A stretch of DNA of 64,000 bases from Gracilaria vermiculophylla (taxonomy: Eukaryota > Rhodophyta > Florideophyceae > Gracilariales > Gracilariaceae), in the NCBI GenBank assembly GCA_019155205.2, contig JAHNZQ020000016.1, forward strand, positions 1,881,152 to 1,945,151, given 5' to 3'. This document shows positions 1 through 8,025 of this stretch, in pieces; position 1 is the first letter of the stretch; the number at the start of each line of letters is the position of its first letter. The position numbers were made by a program, and so were the translations under genes. The notes under the pieces are model-generated. The model saw only the letters and a list, made by a program, of their open reading frames with translations, had not been told where the DNA came from and made no database searches.

Positions 1-260
1 AAATCATTCTACTCGCCAGTTCTGCCTCTCCAATCTTCTTAAATGCCTAACATCTTCATAAGTCCAATTTAATTCCAGCTCCAGCAAAACTCATTCCACA
101 ACGTTGCCCTCCATCCCATTTGACCCAATCACGTCTCCAGTGAATCACCCCCACCACAAGCTTGGAAGTATTATGCATCGCCCCCACGTAATGTCGGCAT
201 CCGGCGCATGTCAATTTGGCATCGCACTTGTGGCCACGTCACGACGTCGACTGGTGGCGA

Positions 261-261
<1 letters not shown>

Positions 262-306
<45 letters not shown>
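262..306. repeat. Poly-G run of 45
   Basis: An uninterrupted run of 45 G lies 429 bases beyond the stop codon of the minus-strand syntaxin gene. On the syntaxin sense strand it is therefore poly-C, with the G strand as template. Exact length should be treated with caution because long homopolymers are error-prone in any sequencing method. Confidence 0.9.
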
Positions 307-307
<1 letters not shown>

Positions 308-603
308 AGGGAGCGGGAGCGATGCGCGCGACGGCGGCGGCATAAGGCGCGCGGGCGCATCGCATGCGACGCGACGCAAGCGGCCATCGGCACGAGGCGC
401 GGGGCTCGGGCCACTCTCGCGACTTTGGCGCCTCCGGCGCCTCGCGCGCGCAGCGCGCGTGCGCAACGGCGCGCGCGTTTGGCGAGGAAAAAAGAAAAAA
501 GAAAGCGGCGAAGAAAAAAAAAGAAGGGGCGCTTTAGTGCCAACGGCGCCGCGCTACGCTACAAGGCGTTACACCAAAAATGTATCATTCGGGCTGTGCT
601 CGC

Positions 604-712
604 GTCAAGCACAGCGACAGAGACAGAGACAGCGACAGAGATGGAGACACAGACGGAGAGAGGGAGAGAGGGAGAGAGGGATAGAGAGAGAGGGAGAAAG
701 ACAGAAAAAAAA
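604..712. repeat. GA-rich simple repeat
   Basis: Imperfect GAGACA, GAGAGG and GAGA units form a purine-rich track on the plus strand, directly after the 3' end of the minus-strand syntaxin gene. The syntaxin transcript would read it as a polypyrimidine tract before reaching the C run further downstream. Confidence 0.8.
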
Positions 713-734
713 ATAAAAGCGTTGTTCGTTGTTG

Positions 735-1751
735 TTAGTCGTACCACCGCGTTCTCAGCGCGGTGCCGTCGGGGCGCGTGTCGCCGCCCACGCTGACAAG
801 CAGCGCGGAGGCGTCGGCAAGCGTGGAGCGTGCGGTGGCGGCGGCGGGCGGCGGCGGGCTGATTACGTTGTTGTCGTCGTCGTTGTTGCCTCCGAACCAG
901 CCGTTTTTCAAGCCCTGCCACACAATGATGCCGCCCGCAATGGCCAGTAAAATGACGATGACGGTGATGATGCAGCACGCCTTCTTCTTGCGCGCCGCCT
1001 TCTGGTGGTTGCGCGCTATCACAAGCTCGTCGGCGGCCTTCTTGGTGGTCTGGTGCACCTCCTTGACGTTGTACTCGATGTTGTTGATGAGCTCCTGCTG
1101 GTTGTCGACCAGCAGGCTCATGTCCGTGAACATGTTGTGCAGCTCCACAATGTTCTTGGACAGCTTCTGGATGTCGTGGTTGCGCGAGCGCAGGTCGTCG
1201 ATCTGGTGGCGCAGCTGGATGTCTTGCTCGCGCAGGACGGGCTGCAGGTCGCCGGCCTGCAGCGCGCGGTCCACCTGGCGCTCGGTGACGTGCGGGTTGG
1301 CGGCCAGGATGTCGCGCTTGACGCCGTCGCTGACCACGTCGCGGTGGCGCTCGCGCACGGCCTCCATCTGGGTGGCGATGGCCATGAAGTCCTTGCTGAG
1401 CTTGGTGAAGCGGTTGACGCGGTGGCGCAGCGTGGCCGGGGCGCTGTCGGCGGCGGCGGCCAGCTGGCGGTTGTCGTCGGCGATGCGGCGCAGGTGCTTG
1501 CGCACGGCGTCCAGCTTGTTGTCGATGGTGTCCAGCTGCGCCGTGACGGACGGCAGCGAGTCCGGGTCGGACAGGTCGTCGGTGATGGTGCGCAGCGAGC
1601 GGTCGGCCCACACAAACACCTTCTCGATGGCGTCGGCCTTGCGGTTGAAGGCGGCGAGGCGGGCGTCGGCGGCGGCGTCCAGCGCGCTCTCGATGTCGTC
1701 GGCGGCGTCGGAGACGGCGGCCGGGCGCAGCTCGCCGAGCCGGTCCGTCAT
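735..1751 (-). CDS. Syntaxin, Qa-SNARE (plasma-membrane type)
   Basis: Qa-SNARE that would drive fusion of secretory vesicles with the plasma membrane. The 338-residue frame starts at the first ATG; the open frame continues 11 codons upstream only through a GTG. Helical N-terminal segments (about 15-150) fit the syntaxin Habc domain. The SNARE motif spans about 186-247. The zero-layer glutamine is near residue 218, within VDNQQELINNIEYN, which aligns with the syntaxin-1/Sso1 core. A basic juxtamembrane patch (ARKKKACC) precedes one membrane segment (about 258-277). Oddly, about 60 residues follow the membrane helix (acidic-Asn, then Pro/Ala), whereas syntaxins normally end there. The gene is divergent from the NDC1-like gene across about 540 bases of repeat-rich DNA. 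Family assignment is firm; the subtype is inferred. Confidence 0.9.
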   Translation of the reverse strand: MTDRLGELRPAAVSDAADDIESALDAAADARLAAFNRKADAIEKVFVWADRSLRTITDDLSDPDSLPSVTAQLDTIDNKLDAVRKHLRRIADDNRQLAAAADSAPATLRHRVNRFTKLSKDFMAIATQMEAVRERHRDVVSDGVKRDILAANPHVTERQVDRALQAGDLQPVLREQDIQLRHQIDDLRSRNHDIQKLSKNIVELHNMFTDMSLLVDNQQELINNIEYNVKEVHQTTKKAADELVIARNHQKAARKKKACCIITVIVILLAIAGGIIVWQGLKNGWFGGNNDDDNNVISPPPPAAATARSTLADASALLVSVGGDTRPDGTALRTRWYD

Positions 1752-1875
1752 GGCGGCGGTGGGGTGGGTGCGAGGGGGAGGCACACGAGGGACGTTCGAC
1801 GGGGCGCGTGGCGGGGGGCGCGCGCGGCACCGTAGCCGGATGCGCTGGGCAGCGGGCGGCCGAACGGGCTTGACG

Positions 1876-1944
1876 GCGGAGGCGCAGGCGGAGGCGCAGG
1901 CGCAGGCGGAGGCGCAGGCGGAGGCGCAGGCGTAGGCGTAGGCG
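1876..1944. repeat. GGAGGCGCAGGC minisatellite
   Basis: Tandem 6/12-bp units of the GGAGGCGCAGGC type, drifting to GTAGGC at the right end. It lies 125-190 bases upstream of the syntaxin start codon, probably in its 5' leader or promoter. Confidence 0.8.
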
Positions 1945-2091
1945 GCGTGCGGGAGGGGGGACGGAGGCAGTGCAGCGCGGGACGGGTGCGCGGCGCAGCG
2001 CTCATGACGAGGCCAACAGTGCTGCGTGCCACGGCGGCTGGCATGTCATGCGCAACGTCACAGAGAGCGCGAACGGTCACCGTTGCGCGGC

Positions 2092-2171
2092 GACGTGGGC
2101 GGGTGGCAACGTGGGCGATTGGCGACGTGGGCGGGTGGCGACGTGGGCGGGTGGCGACGTGGCGGGAAGGC
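2092..2171. repeat. Five 16-bp direct repeats with ACGTGG and GGGCGG
   Basis: Five exactly phased 16-bp units (2092, 2108, 2124, 2140 and 2156) have the consensus GACGTGGGCGGGTGGC. Units three and four are identical to unit one. Each carries ACGTGG (G-box-like core), and most also carry a GC-box-like GGGCGG. They lie 120-200 bases upstream of the chosen start of the NDC1-like gene, so a promoter role is plausible but unproven. Confidence 0.8.
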
Positions 2172-2292
2172 CACGTGCGTGCTTGATGCGATGCGCGGCG
2201 GGGGGTGTAGCGTGTACTGGGACGCGGGAATGGGCGGCTGCGACGGCGGCGACGACGACGGCGACGGCGGACTGCGGCAGGTGCGCGCGACG

Positions 2293-3541
2293 ATGACGAC
2301 GCCGGCGAGCAGCGCGTGGCACCGGCGGCGCGCGGTGCTGGGGGCGGCGGGACGCGGCGGGCGCGTGTCCGGGGTGCATGCGGGCGACTCGCTGCGCGCG
2401 GGCGACTCGCTGCGCGCGGCGGCGCGGGCGGCGGCGCGCGGCGCGGGCGGCGGCGACGGCGGCGGAGGCGGAGGCGGGGGCGGAGGCGGAGGCGGAGGCG
2501 ACGGCGGGTGGTGGGGGTGGGGCGGGGCGGCGGGGGCGGCGGGGGCGGCAGCGGGGGCGGCAGCGGGGGCGGCGGGGGCGGCGGTGGGGCGCGCGGCGCG
2601 CGGGGCGTCGCGCGCGTCGGTGGCGGCGCTGGCGCTGGCGATGGGGCTGCTGGGGGCGCCGCGGGGCGGGGGGTGCGCGCGCGGGTGGGGCGCGTGGGCG
2701 CTGGCGCTGCTGGCGCTGCCGGCGTACGCGGCGGTGTGCGCGGCGGCGTTCGCGGCGCTGCGCGCGGGGCGCGGCGGCGCGCGGGGGGGGCGCGGCGCGC
2801 TGCTGGCGCTGGGCGCGGCGTCGTGCCTGGTGGTGCAGAGCGCGCTGCACGCGTTCATCGCGTTCGGCGCGTCGCTGAGCGCGCAGTGCGCGCCGCGCGC
2901 GCGGCTGCTGCCCGCGGCGGCGCAGCTGCTGCCGCACGTGGCGCTGGCGCTGCTCAGCGCCGCCGCGTTCGCGCGGCTGCGCGCCGAGGCGCGGCGCTCG
3001 CTGCTGTTCGCGCGCGCGCGCGGCGGCGCGCGCGGCGCGCTGCGCGCGCTGGCGCCGCGCGTGCTGCTGCTGTCGGCGCTGCCGCCGCTGCTGGCGGCGC
3101 CGCCCGCGCTGCCCGTGGCCGCGGCCGCCGCGCGCGCGCCCGCCGCCGCGCTGCGCGCCGTGGGCTGCGCCGCGTACAGCACCGCCGCGTGCCTGCTGGT
3201 GTGGAACGTGCGCGCCGCGCTGGGCGCGCTGCCGCCGCGCGTGCGCGTCGAGCGCGCGCGCGCCGTCGTGGCCGCGCTGGGCGCCGCGCGCGCGCCGCCG
3301 CGCGACGCCGCCGCCGCCGCCGCCGCCGTCGACGCGCTGGCCGCGCTGGCGCCGCACCACGCGCAGCTGCGCGCCTTTGCGCCGTTTGGCGACGCCAGCG
3401 GCGAGGCGTGGCGCGCCACGCTGGCCGCGCTGCTGGCGCCGCTCACGCGCCTGCGCTCCGAGCTGGCCGCCGCCAACGCCAGCGCCAAGCCGGCGCTGCT
3501 CTTCGGCGGCGCCAGCGGCGCCAGCGGCGGCGCCAGCGGCG

Positions 3542-3584
<43 letters not shown>

Positions 3585-3999
3585 GGCGGGCGGCGGCGTG
3601 GACGACGAGCTGGTGCGGCAGGCGATGAGCGCGTGCGGCACGCTGAGCACGCTGCTGGTGAACAGCTACAGCGCGGACGTGTACGGGGTGGTGCAGCGCA
3701 CGCTGGCGGGCACGCTGCTGTGCCTGCTGACGCTCAAGGAGGAGATGGGCGAGTGGGTGCGGCGCGGGGAGCGGCCGCGGCGCGGGCTGCTGCACGCGCT
3801 GCGCGCGGCCGAGTGGGTGGGCGTGGCGAGCGAGCGGCGGCTGGTGCTGGCCGTGCACGACCGCCTCGTGCGCTGCGTGTACACCATTGTGGCGCGCTTC
3901 GCCCCGTTCGTGCACAGCTTTGCGGCCGGCAAGGAGGTGGAGTGGGACGCGCGCGCCAACGGCTGCCTGCGCGCCTTCCTGCGCTACGAGGTGCCGTGA
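2293..3999 (+). CDS. Multispanning membrane protein, NDC1 nucleoporin-like
   Basis: Putative anchor of the nuclear pore complex in the pore membrane. The predicted protein has 568 residues. A Gly-rich N-terminus is followed by five to six hydrophobic segments (about 108-122, 133-155, 168-194, 206-226, 255-280 and 288-310), then a long hydrophilic half. That half contains a second Gly run and a conserved-looking end (about 440-568) with TLAGTLLCLLTLKEEMGEW and RLVRCVYTIVARFAPFVHSF. This membrane-half plus soluble-half layout and terminal helix match what I know of NDC1 proteins, but sequence similarity is masked by extreme Ala/Arg bias. I chose ATG 2293 because upstream in-frame codons translate the 16-bp promoter repeats. 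Alternative in-frame ATGs lie at 2191 and 2230. It could be another polytopic protein. Confidence 0.5.
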
Positions 4000-4190
4000 G
4001 CCGCCGCGCGCGCTGCTGCTGGCCGTGCGCCGCCGCCCCCCGCGAGCGCTGCGCGTGCACCGCTGCGGCGCGCTTCGCCCCGTTGGCGCACAGCTGTGCG
4101 GCCGGCAAGGAGGAGCAGTGCGACGCGCGCCGCCAACGGCTGCCTGCGCCCCTTCGTGCGTCACCAGGGGCCGCGAGCCGCCGCGCGCGC
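3841..4190 (+). repeat. Tandem duplication of the NDC1-like gene's 3' end
   Basis: The last ~160 coding bases plus ~15 bases after the stop (3841-4013) recur, degraded, at about 4017-4189, offset 176-177 bases. Shared landmarks are GCTTCGCCCCGTT (3896 and 4072), GCGGCCGGCAAGGAGG and GAGCCGCCGCGCGCGCTG (3998 and 4175). The second copy has small indels and no stop at the equivalent place, so it reads as non-coding tail. Confidence 0.8.
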
Positions 4191-4230
4191 TGCCCTGCTG
4201 GCGCGCGCGCCGCGCGCGCCGCTAATTAAG

Positions 4231-4232
4231 CG

Positions 4233-4278
<46 letters not shown>
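4231..4278. repeat. (CCG)n microsatellite
   Basis: A nearly pure CCG trinucleotide run lies just after GCTAATTAAGCGGCCG and immediately before the small Cys-rich ORF. It separates the duplicated NDC1-like tail from that ORF. Confidence 0.9.
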
Positions 4279-4279
<1 letters not shown>

Positions 4280-4295
4280 GCGGGCGGCGGCGACG

Positions 4296-4523
4296 ATGGC
4301 GGGCGAGAAGCGCGACGCGCCGCGCGCGGCGGCGGCGCCGGCCGCGGCCGCGCCGCCGCCGCCGCGCCGCATGGGCGCCGGCGTGCACTCGCCCGAGGGC
4401 GCGGCGCGCCAGGCGGACTGCGTGGCGTGCGTCAACGACTGCGCCGGCGCGCTGTGCGTGGGCGCGTGTCTCTTCTCGTGCGCCGACGCGTGCGACTGCG
4501 ACTGCGCGTCGTGCTGTCTGTGA
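4296..4523 (+). CDS. Small Cys-rich protein (75 aa), hypothetical
   Basis: Possible small protein of 75 residues: an Ala/Pro-rich first half, then a compact cysteine-rich C-terminus (residues 42-74) with cysteines at C-x2-C-x3-C type spacings ending DCDCASCCL. The cluster could bind metal (metallothionein-like), be palmitoylated, or sit in a membrane (CYSTM-like); I cannot choose. The ATG context GACGATGG is reasonable, and C-rich runs follow the stop, as after other genes in this GC-rich block. In DNA this rich in GC long open frames arise by chance, so the concentration of cysteines is the only real argument for it. Confidence 0.35.
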   Translation: MAGEKRDAPRAAAAPAAAAPPPPRRMGAGVHSPEGAARQADCVACVNDCAGALCVGACLFSCADACDCDCASCCL

Positions 4524-4764
4524 CGGTCGCCCACGGCTGGTAAAAGCGTCGCCGCCTTTTTAATTGTGCACTTGCTGTCGCACCGCCCCCCCCCCGGCCT
4601 CCCCCTCGCGCGCGCGCTCCACCCGCTCCCGCCCCGCCCCCCCCCCCTCCGCCGCACCTTCCCCCCCGTCCCACGCACCCCCTCTGCCCCCCCGCCTCTC
4701 CACCTCTCCGCCTCTCCACCTCTCCGCCTCTCCGCCTCCTCGCCTCCCCGCCTCCCCGCCTCTC
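4524..4764. other. C-rich spacer before the EAF gene
   Basis: Short A/T-rich segment (4539-4563), then runs of 10 C (4586-4595), 11 C (4637-4647) and 7 C, then CTC/CCG pyrimidine-rich DNA that grades into the 8-bp minisatellite. No gene is seen here. Confidence 0.6.
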
Positions 4765-4862
4765 CGCGTCCCCGCGTCCCCGCGTCCCCGCGTCCCCGCG
4801 TCCCCGCGTCCCCGCGTCCCCGCGTCCCCGCGTCCCCGCGTCCCCGCGTCCCCGCGTCCCCG
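4765..4862. repeat. 8-bp minisatellite, GCGTCCCC x about 12
   Basis: About twelve tandem copies of GCGTCCCC end 18 bases before the EAF start codon, so they lie in its 5' leader or core promoter. Flanking CTC-rich units to the left look like degenerate members of the same array. Confidence 0.85.
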
Positions 4863-4880
4863 CCTCCCGCCCCCGCCGCC

Positions 4881-5714
4881 ATGCACTCCCCCGCAGACCA
4901 CGCGCCCCCCGCGCGCTCGCCCGCCGTGCGCTACCCCCTCCGCCTCGGCCGCTCCATCCGCAAGACCGCCGCCGCGCGCGCCTTCGTGCAGCTCAAGTTC
5001 TCGCACGTGGGCGCCGCCGTCGACGACCGCCGCCCCGGCCTGCTCGTGCCCGCCGCCGACTCGTGCACCGTCACCCTGCCGCTGCGCGACCCCGCCCGCT
5101 CCGTGTCCTACGCCTGCCAGCGCCGCACCGCCGTCTCGGACATGCGCAACTACGTCCTCGTCTTCGCCGCCGACGCCTTCTGGCTCGAGCGCGTCGACGA
5201 CGTCTTCTTCGCCACGCGCGCCGGCCGCCACGCCGACCCCCCGGCCGCCCTGCCGGAGCCCGCCGCCGACCACTTTGCCGCCGAGCCCGAGTCCTGGATG
5301 GACGTCGACTCCTCGGGCTCGCCCGTCACCCCGGACGCCAACGACCCGGACGACGACCCGGCCCGCCGCGCCGGCAAGTCGCTGTCGCACCCGCCGCCGC
5401 GCCGCGTCGTCCAGCCCGCCCGCCGCCTGCAGCCCATGCCGCCGCACCCCGCCGCGCCCCCGTCGCCGCCCGCCGCCCCCGCGCCCCCCGTCGCCGCCAA
5501 GTCCCTCGCCTCCAAGGCCCCCGCCAAGAAGACCGTGTCGCACGTCCCCGTGTCGCCGCCGCCCGCCCTGTCGCCGCCCGCCCGCCCGCACGCCTCCGAG
5601 GAGGAGGTCGAGGACGCGTCGGACGACTCCTCCGACTCCTCCGACTCCTCCGACTCCTCGGCCGAGTCTGCCGACTCGGCCGAGTACACCGACCGCAGCT
5701 CGGACGAGGACTGA
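4881..5714 (+). CDS. EAF-type RNA polymerase II elongation factor
   Basis: Likely ELL-associated factor, a nuclear cofactor of Pol II elongation. The predicted protein has 277 residues. The N-terminal EAF domain (about 14-112) opens with YPLRLGRSIRKTAAARAFV, continues through VQLKFSHVGAAVD, a TVTLPL strand and the NYVLVFAADAFWLERVDD strand, in the order I know from EAF1/EAF2. A Pro-rich middle (about 155-235) leads to a Ser/Asp/Glu tail (about 236-277, DDSSDSSDSSDSS), as in the animal proteins, where that tail is a transactivation region. ATG 4881 has a strong context (GCCGCCATGC). The same frame is open upstream to 4566, but there it only translates the 8-bp minisatellite and C runs. No ELL gene is in the window. 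Confidence 0.8.
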   Translation: MHSPADHAPPARSPAVRYPLRLGRSIRKTAAARAFVQLKFSHVGAAVDDRRPGLLVPAADSCTVTLPLRDPARSVSYACQRRTAVSDMRNYVLVFAADAFWLERVDDVFFATRAGRHADPPAALPEPAADHFAAEPESWMDVDSSGSPVTPDANDPDDDPARRAGKSLSHPPPRRVVQPARRLQPMPPHPAAPPSPPAAPAPPVAAKSLASKAPAKKTVSHVPVSPPPALSPPARPHASEEEVEDASDDSSDSSDSSDSSAESADSAEYTDRSSDED

Positions 5715-5759
<45 letters not shown>

Positions 5760-5922
5760 CCGCCCACGCCCCCTATTCTGCTTGCTTGTTTTGCTGTGCT
5801 CGTCTACTGCGCCCGCCGTGCTCTCGTCGCCGCCTCTTGTTGTTGGCCGCCGCGTTGCTGCTGTCGTGCTGCAACGGCCGCCCGTCGCCGCCCCGCGCCC
5901 GCGCTCGCGCTCCCCTGTCCAC

Positions 5923-6005
<83 letters not shown>
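5715..6005. repeat. GCGCCC hexamer array and poly-C run of 82
   Basis: Directly after the EAF stop codon comes a (CCCGCG)n hexamer array (5715-5760). It is followed 209 bases after the stop by 82 uninterrupted C (5924-6005). The C run is on the EAF sense strand. No coding potential is seen between them. Confidence 0.9.
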
Positions 6006-6006
<1 letters not shown>

Positions 6007-6603
6007 TTCCTGGCGCTGCGCGCACCTGCCAAACTGCCGTCGTGCGCGTCCGTCGCCGCGTCACCGCCTCTTCAGCCGCCTCCCCGCCGCGGACAGCTTC
6101 GCTCGCGCGCCTGTCTCATGTTTTGGGCTCCAGGCGTGAGGTGCGCGCGCGCCGTCGCGAGCCGCGCCGTCGCGAGCCGCGCCCGCGCTGAGGGGCGCCC
6201 ACCGGCGTGCGGCGCGGCGCCATTTCTCGGCGGCGGCGAGAGCGTTTGTGCTTGACCCGACCGGCCACGGACCGCGGCCGCGTGCTTTGGCACACGTCGC
6301 CGCGCCGTGTCCAATGCTTTGCCGACATCTCAGCAGCGCGCGTAATCAACGCTGCGCCAACGCTCTCTCTTCTTGGTTTGGCAGTGGCTGCAAATGATCT
6401 CGCTGCGTGCGAGAGTTGCTTTGTGCTTGGCGCTGCCTGCGCTCTATAAGAAGCTCTTCTCCTCCGCCGCTGCGAGCAATGCGCCGGTGCTCAGTTCAAA
6501 CCGCTTGCCTTCTCGCATTCGCCGCTCTGCAGCCGTCTGCTAGCCGCTCTTGTTTTCCCCGCTCGCCACTCTGCGCCCGTTCGCCAAAGTGCACCCTTCT
6601 GCA
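6006..6603 (+). promoter_or_regulatory. Promoter region of the secreted-protein gene, TATA at 6444
   Basis: Composition falls from extreme GC to ordinary across this stretch. A TATA-like CTATAAGA (6444-6451) lies about 155 bases before the start codon at 6604. Short direct repeats of GTCGCGAGCCGCGCC occur near 6153-6183. The TATA assignment is inferred; the mirror-image gene at 9810-10790 has a comparable TATA box at a similar distance. Confidence 0.5.
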
Positions 6604-8025
6604 ATGAGAGTCTACCGGCGTGCACTTCTCTCTCTCTTCCTCGCCGCCGTCTTCACAGCGGGTCAGGCCCATGCGCTCTGGGCCATTTCTAGCCCTGGTG
6701 CCTTTGCCACTCTTTCCGATTTCTTTCCGGCTTTCCGCTCCGTGTCGAGGATCATCAACAGCGAGCACACCGTCATCAAGTTTGCCGTGTTCGGCGGCAC
6801 GGCCGAGCTGTTCATCAACGGCAGGAAGAGCGCCGAAACTGCCGGCCCGCTCAGCGAGGTGTCCAAGTATCTCAAGAAGAATGACGTGATCGCCTTCAAG
6901 TGCGAGAAGCGCGGCGCCGACGGCGGGAAAGCCGGCCTGGTGGCCACCGTCACCCATGGCGGTAGCACGTACCGCACGGGTATTAGCCGCTTCACCACGA
7001 GGGGGGGCTTCTCCAAGTGGAGCAAGTGGGAGCAACACCGGTGGAACGCTGCCAAGGAGTTCATCGACAACAGGTCTGGTGCGAAGCACGACTTTTGCCA
7101 CTGGAACAAGGCGGACAGAATCAAGACGGGGGTGAAGTCGTTTGACAGCAAGGCCGATTTCATCTGGAGGCGCACCGGCAAGACGAAAAAGCAACTGGCC
7201 ACTACTGTGTTTGTCCGATATGTCGTTGGCGGCGAGAAGTGTTCCATCAAGGCGAGCAACGGCGGTGACTTTGTGCGGAATGAAAACGGCAAGGGCGCCG
7301 AGAGAGGTGATGAAGATGAGAATGACGCTGAAGAAGACGACGATGGCAGCAACAAGCACAAGAGCAGAAAGAAGCGCTCTAGTGGTGATGATGACGACGG
7401 GCGCAACAGCGTCACGGTTGACAAGAAGCGCAAGAAGAAGGGGTCCAAAGGTAGTGATGACAACGACGATGACGACGACAAGGAAAGCAAAAAGAAGACG
7501 CACAGGAACAAAGACGACGAGAAAACGAGCGAGACAAGGGCCTCAAAGGATGATGAGAAGGACAATGAGAACACAGGCTCAAAGACCAAGGGCAACAGCG
7601 GCAATGTGAAGAGCGGTCGTGAACGTGGAGAGGACAAGGACGACAAAGACGATGGCTCTGAGGAGGGGAAATCCGTCGGCCGAGTACCGCTCCCGAAAGA
7701 CGAAGATGACGAGCAGGAGGGCAAGTCCACACCACATTTTGGGTATGGGTTGAGTGGGCAAAGTGACGAGAGCAAGCCAGATGGTTTCTGTGCGTGCAAA
7801 CTTACAACCCGCACGGGTGGTGTGTGCTACAGTATGAAGGACCCCTCAGTACTTTCTGGAGCGTGCAGCGTTCGCGCATGTGAACCGAAGTTCGAGTGTG
7901 TGGCATCAAGCAAAAAGATGTGTGTGAAACGACACGGGGGCACCAAGATTGTCATGGTATCTCCAAATAACTGTATCACTGTCACTACGGATGATATGGA
8001 AACGTTGTTACCGTACGAGGAATAA
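6604..8025 (+). CDS. Secreted protein, beta-rich domain plus Cys module
   Basis: Unassigned secreted or wall-associated protein of 473 residues. A signal peptide (about 1-22, cleavage near AGQA/HALWA) supports ATG 6604 over the in-frame ATG at 6550. Residues about 40-215 look like a compact beta-rich domain with Trp-rich turns (GGFSKWSKWEQHRWNAA, DFIWRR); it recalls galactose-binding-like folds, which is only a suggestion. A very hydrophilic Lys/Asp/Glu repeat zone follows (about 220-385). The C-terminus (394-473) holds a cysteine module with spacing C-x-C-x9-C-x12-C-x4-C-x5-C-x7-C. This module also occurs in the convergent gene at 9810-10790, although the rest of the two proteins is unrelated. 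The module may bind an extracellular ligand or mediate cross-linking; function unknown. Confidence 0.75.
   Translation: MRVYRRALLSLFLAAVFTAGQAHALWAISSPGAFATLSDFFPAFRSVSRIINSEHTVIKFAVFGGTAELFINGRKSAETAGPLSEVSKYLKKNDVIAFKCEKRGADGGKAGLVATVTHGGSTYRTGISRFTTRGGFSKWSKWEQHRWNAAKEFIDNRSGAKHDFCHWNKADRIKTGVKSFDSKADFIWRRTGKTKKQLATTVFVRYVVGGEKCSIKASNGGDFVRNENGKGAERGDEDENDAEEDDDGSNKHKSRKKRSSGDDDDGRNSVTVDKKRKKKGSKGSDDNDDDDDKESKKKTHRNKDDEKTSETRASKDDEKDNENTGSKTKGNSGNVKSGRERGEDKDDKDDGSEEGKSVGRVPLPKDEDDEQEGKSTPHFGYGLSGQSDESKPDGFCACKLTTRTGGVCYSMKDPSVLSGACSVRACEPKFECVASSKKMCVKRHGGTKIVMVSPNNCITVTTDDMETLLPYEE

Larger units (their letters stand above)
1..734. other. 3' flank of the syntaxin gene, no gene seen
   Basis: The first 240 bases have ordinary composition and no convincing ORF. 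They are followed by a long G run and a GC-rich stretch, then by a GA-rich stretch next to the syntaxin stop codon. The overlapping frames here are glycine, proline or arginine runs produced by base composition, and I do not call them genes. Confidence 0.6.
1752..2292. promoter_or_regulatory. Divergent intergenic region, syntaxin / NDC1-like
   Basis: About 540 bases separate the two divergent start codons. They carry two tandem-repeat blocks (1876-1944 and 2092-2171) rather than a recognisable TATA box. It is presumably a shared promoter; that role is inferred from position only. Confidence 0.5.

Noticed and set aside
104..796. Long overlapping frames on both strands over the poly-G region
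   Set aside because: They consist of Gly, Pro and Arg/Ala runs created by the homopolymer and GC bias, with no domain content.
763..1935. 390- and 276-codon plus-strand frames across the syntaxin gene
   Set aside because: They are shadows of the syntaxin coding sequence in GC-rich DNA; the minus-strand frame has the clear SNARE motif.
2077..4164. 695-codon minus-strand frame opposite the NDC1-like gene
   Set aside because: Arg/Gln/His/Ala repeats only; no hydrophobic or conserved pattern, whereas the plus frame has ordered membrane segments.
6496..7503. Hydrophobic minus-strand frame opposite the secreted-protein gene
   Set aside because: It is the complement of the Lys/Asp/Glu repeats (giving Leu/Val/Ser-rich sequence), not a membrane protein.
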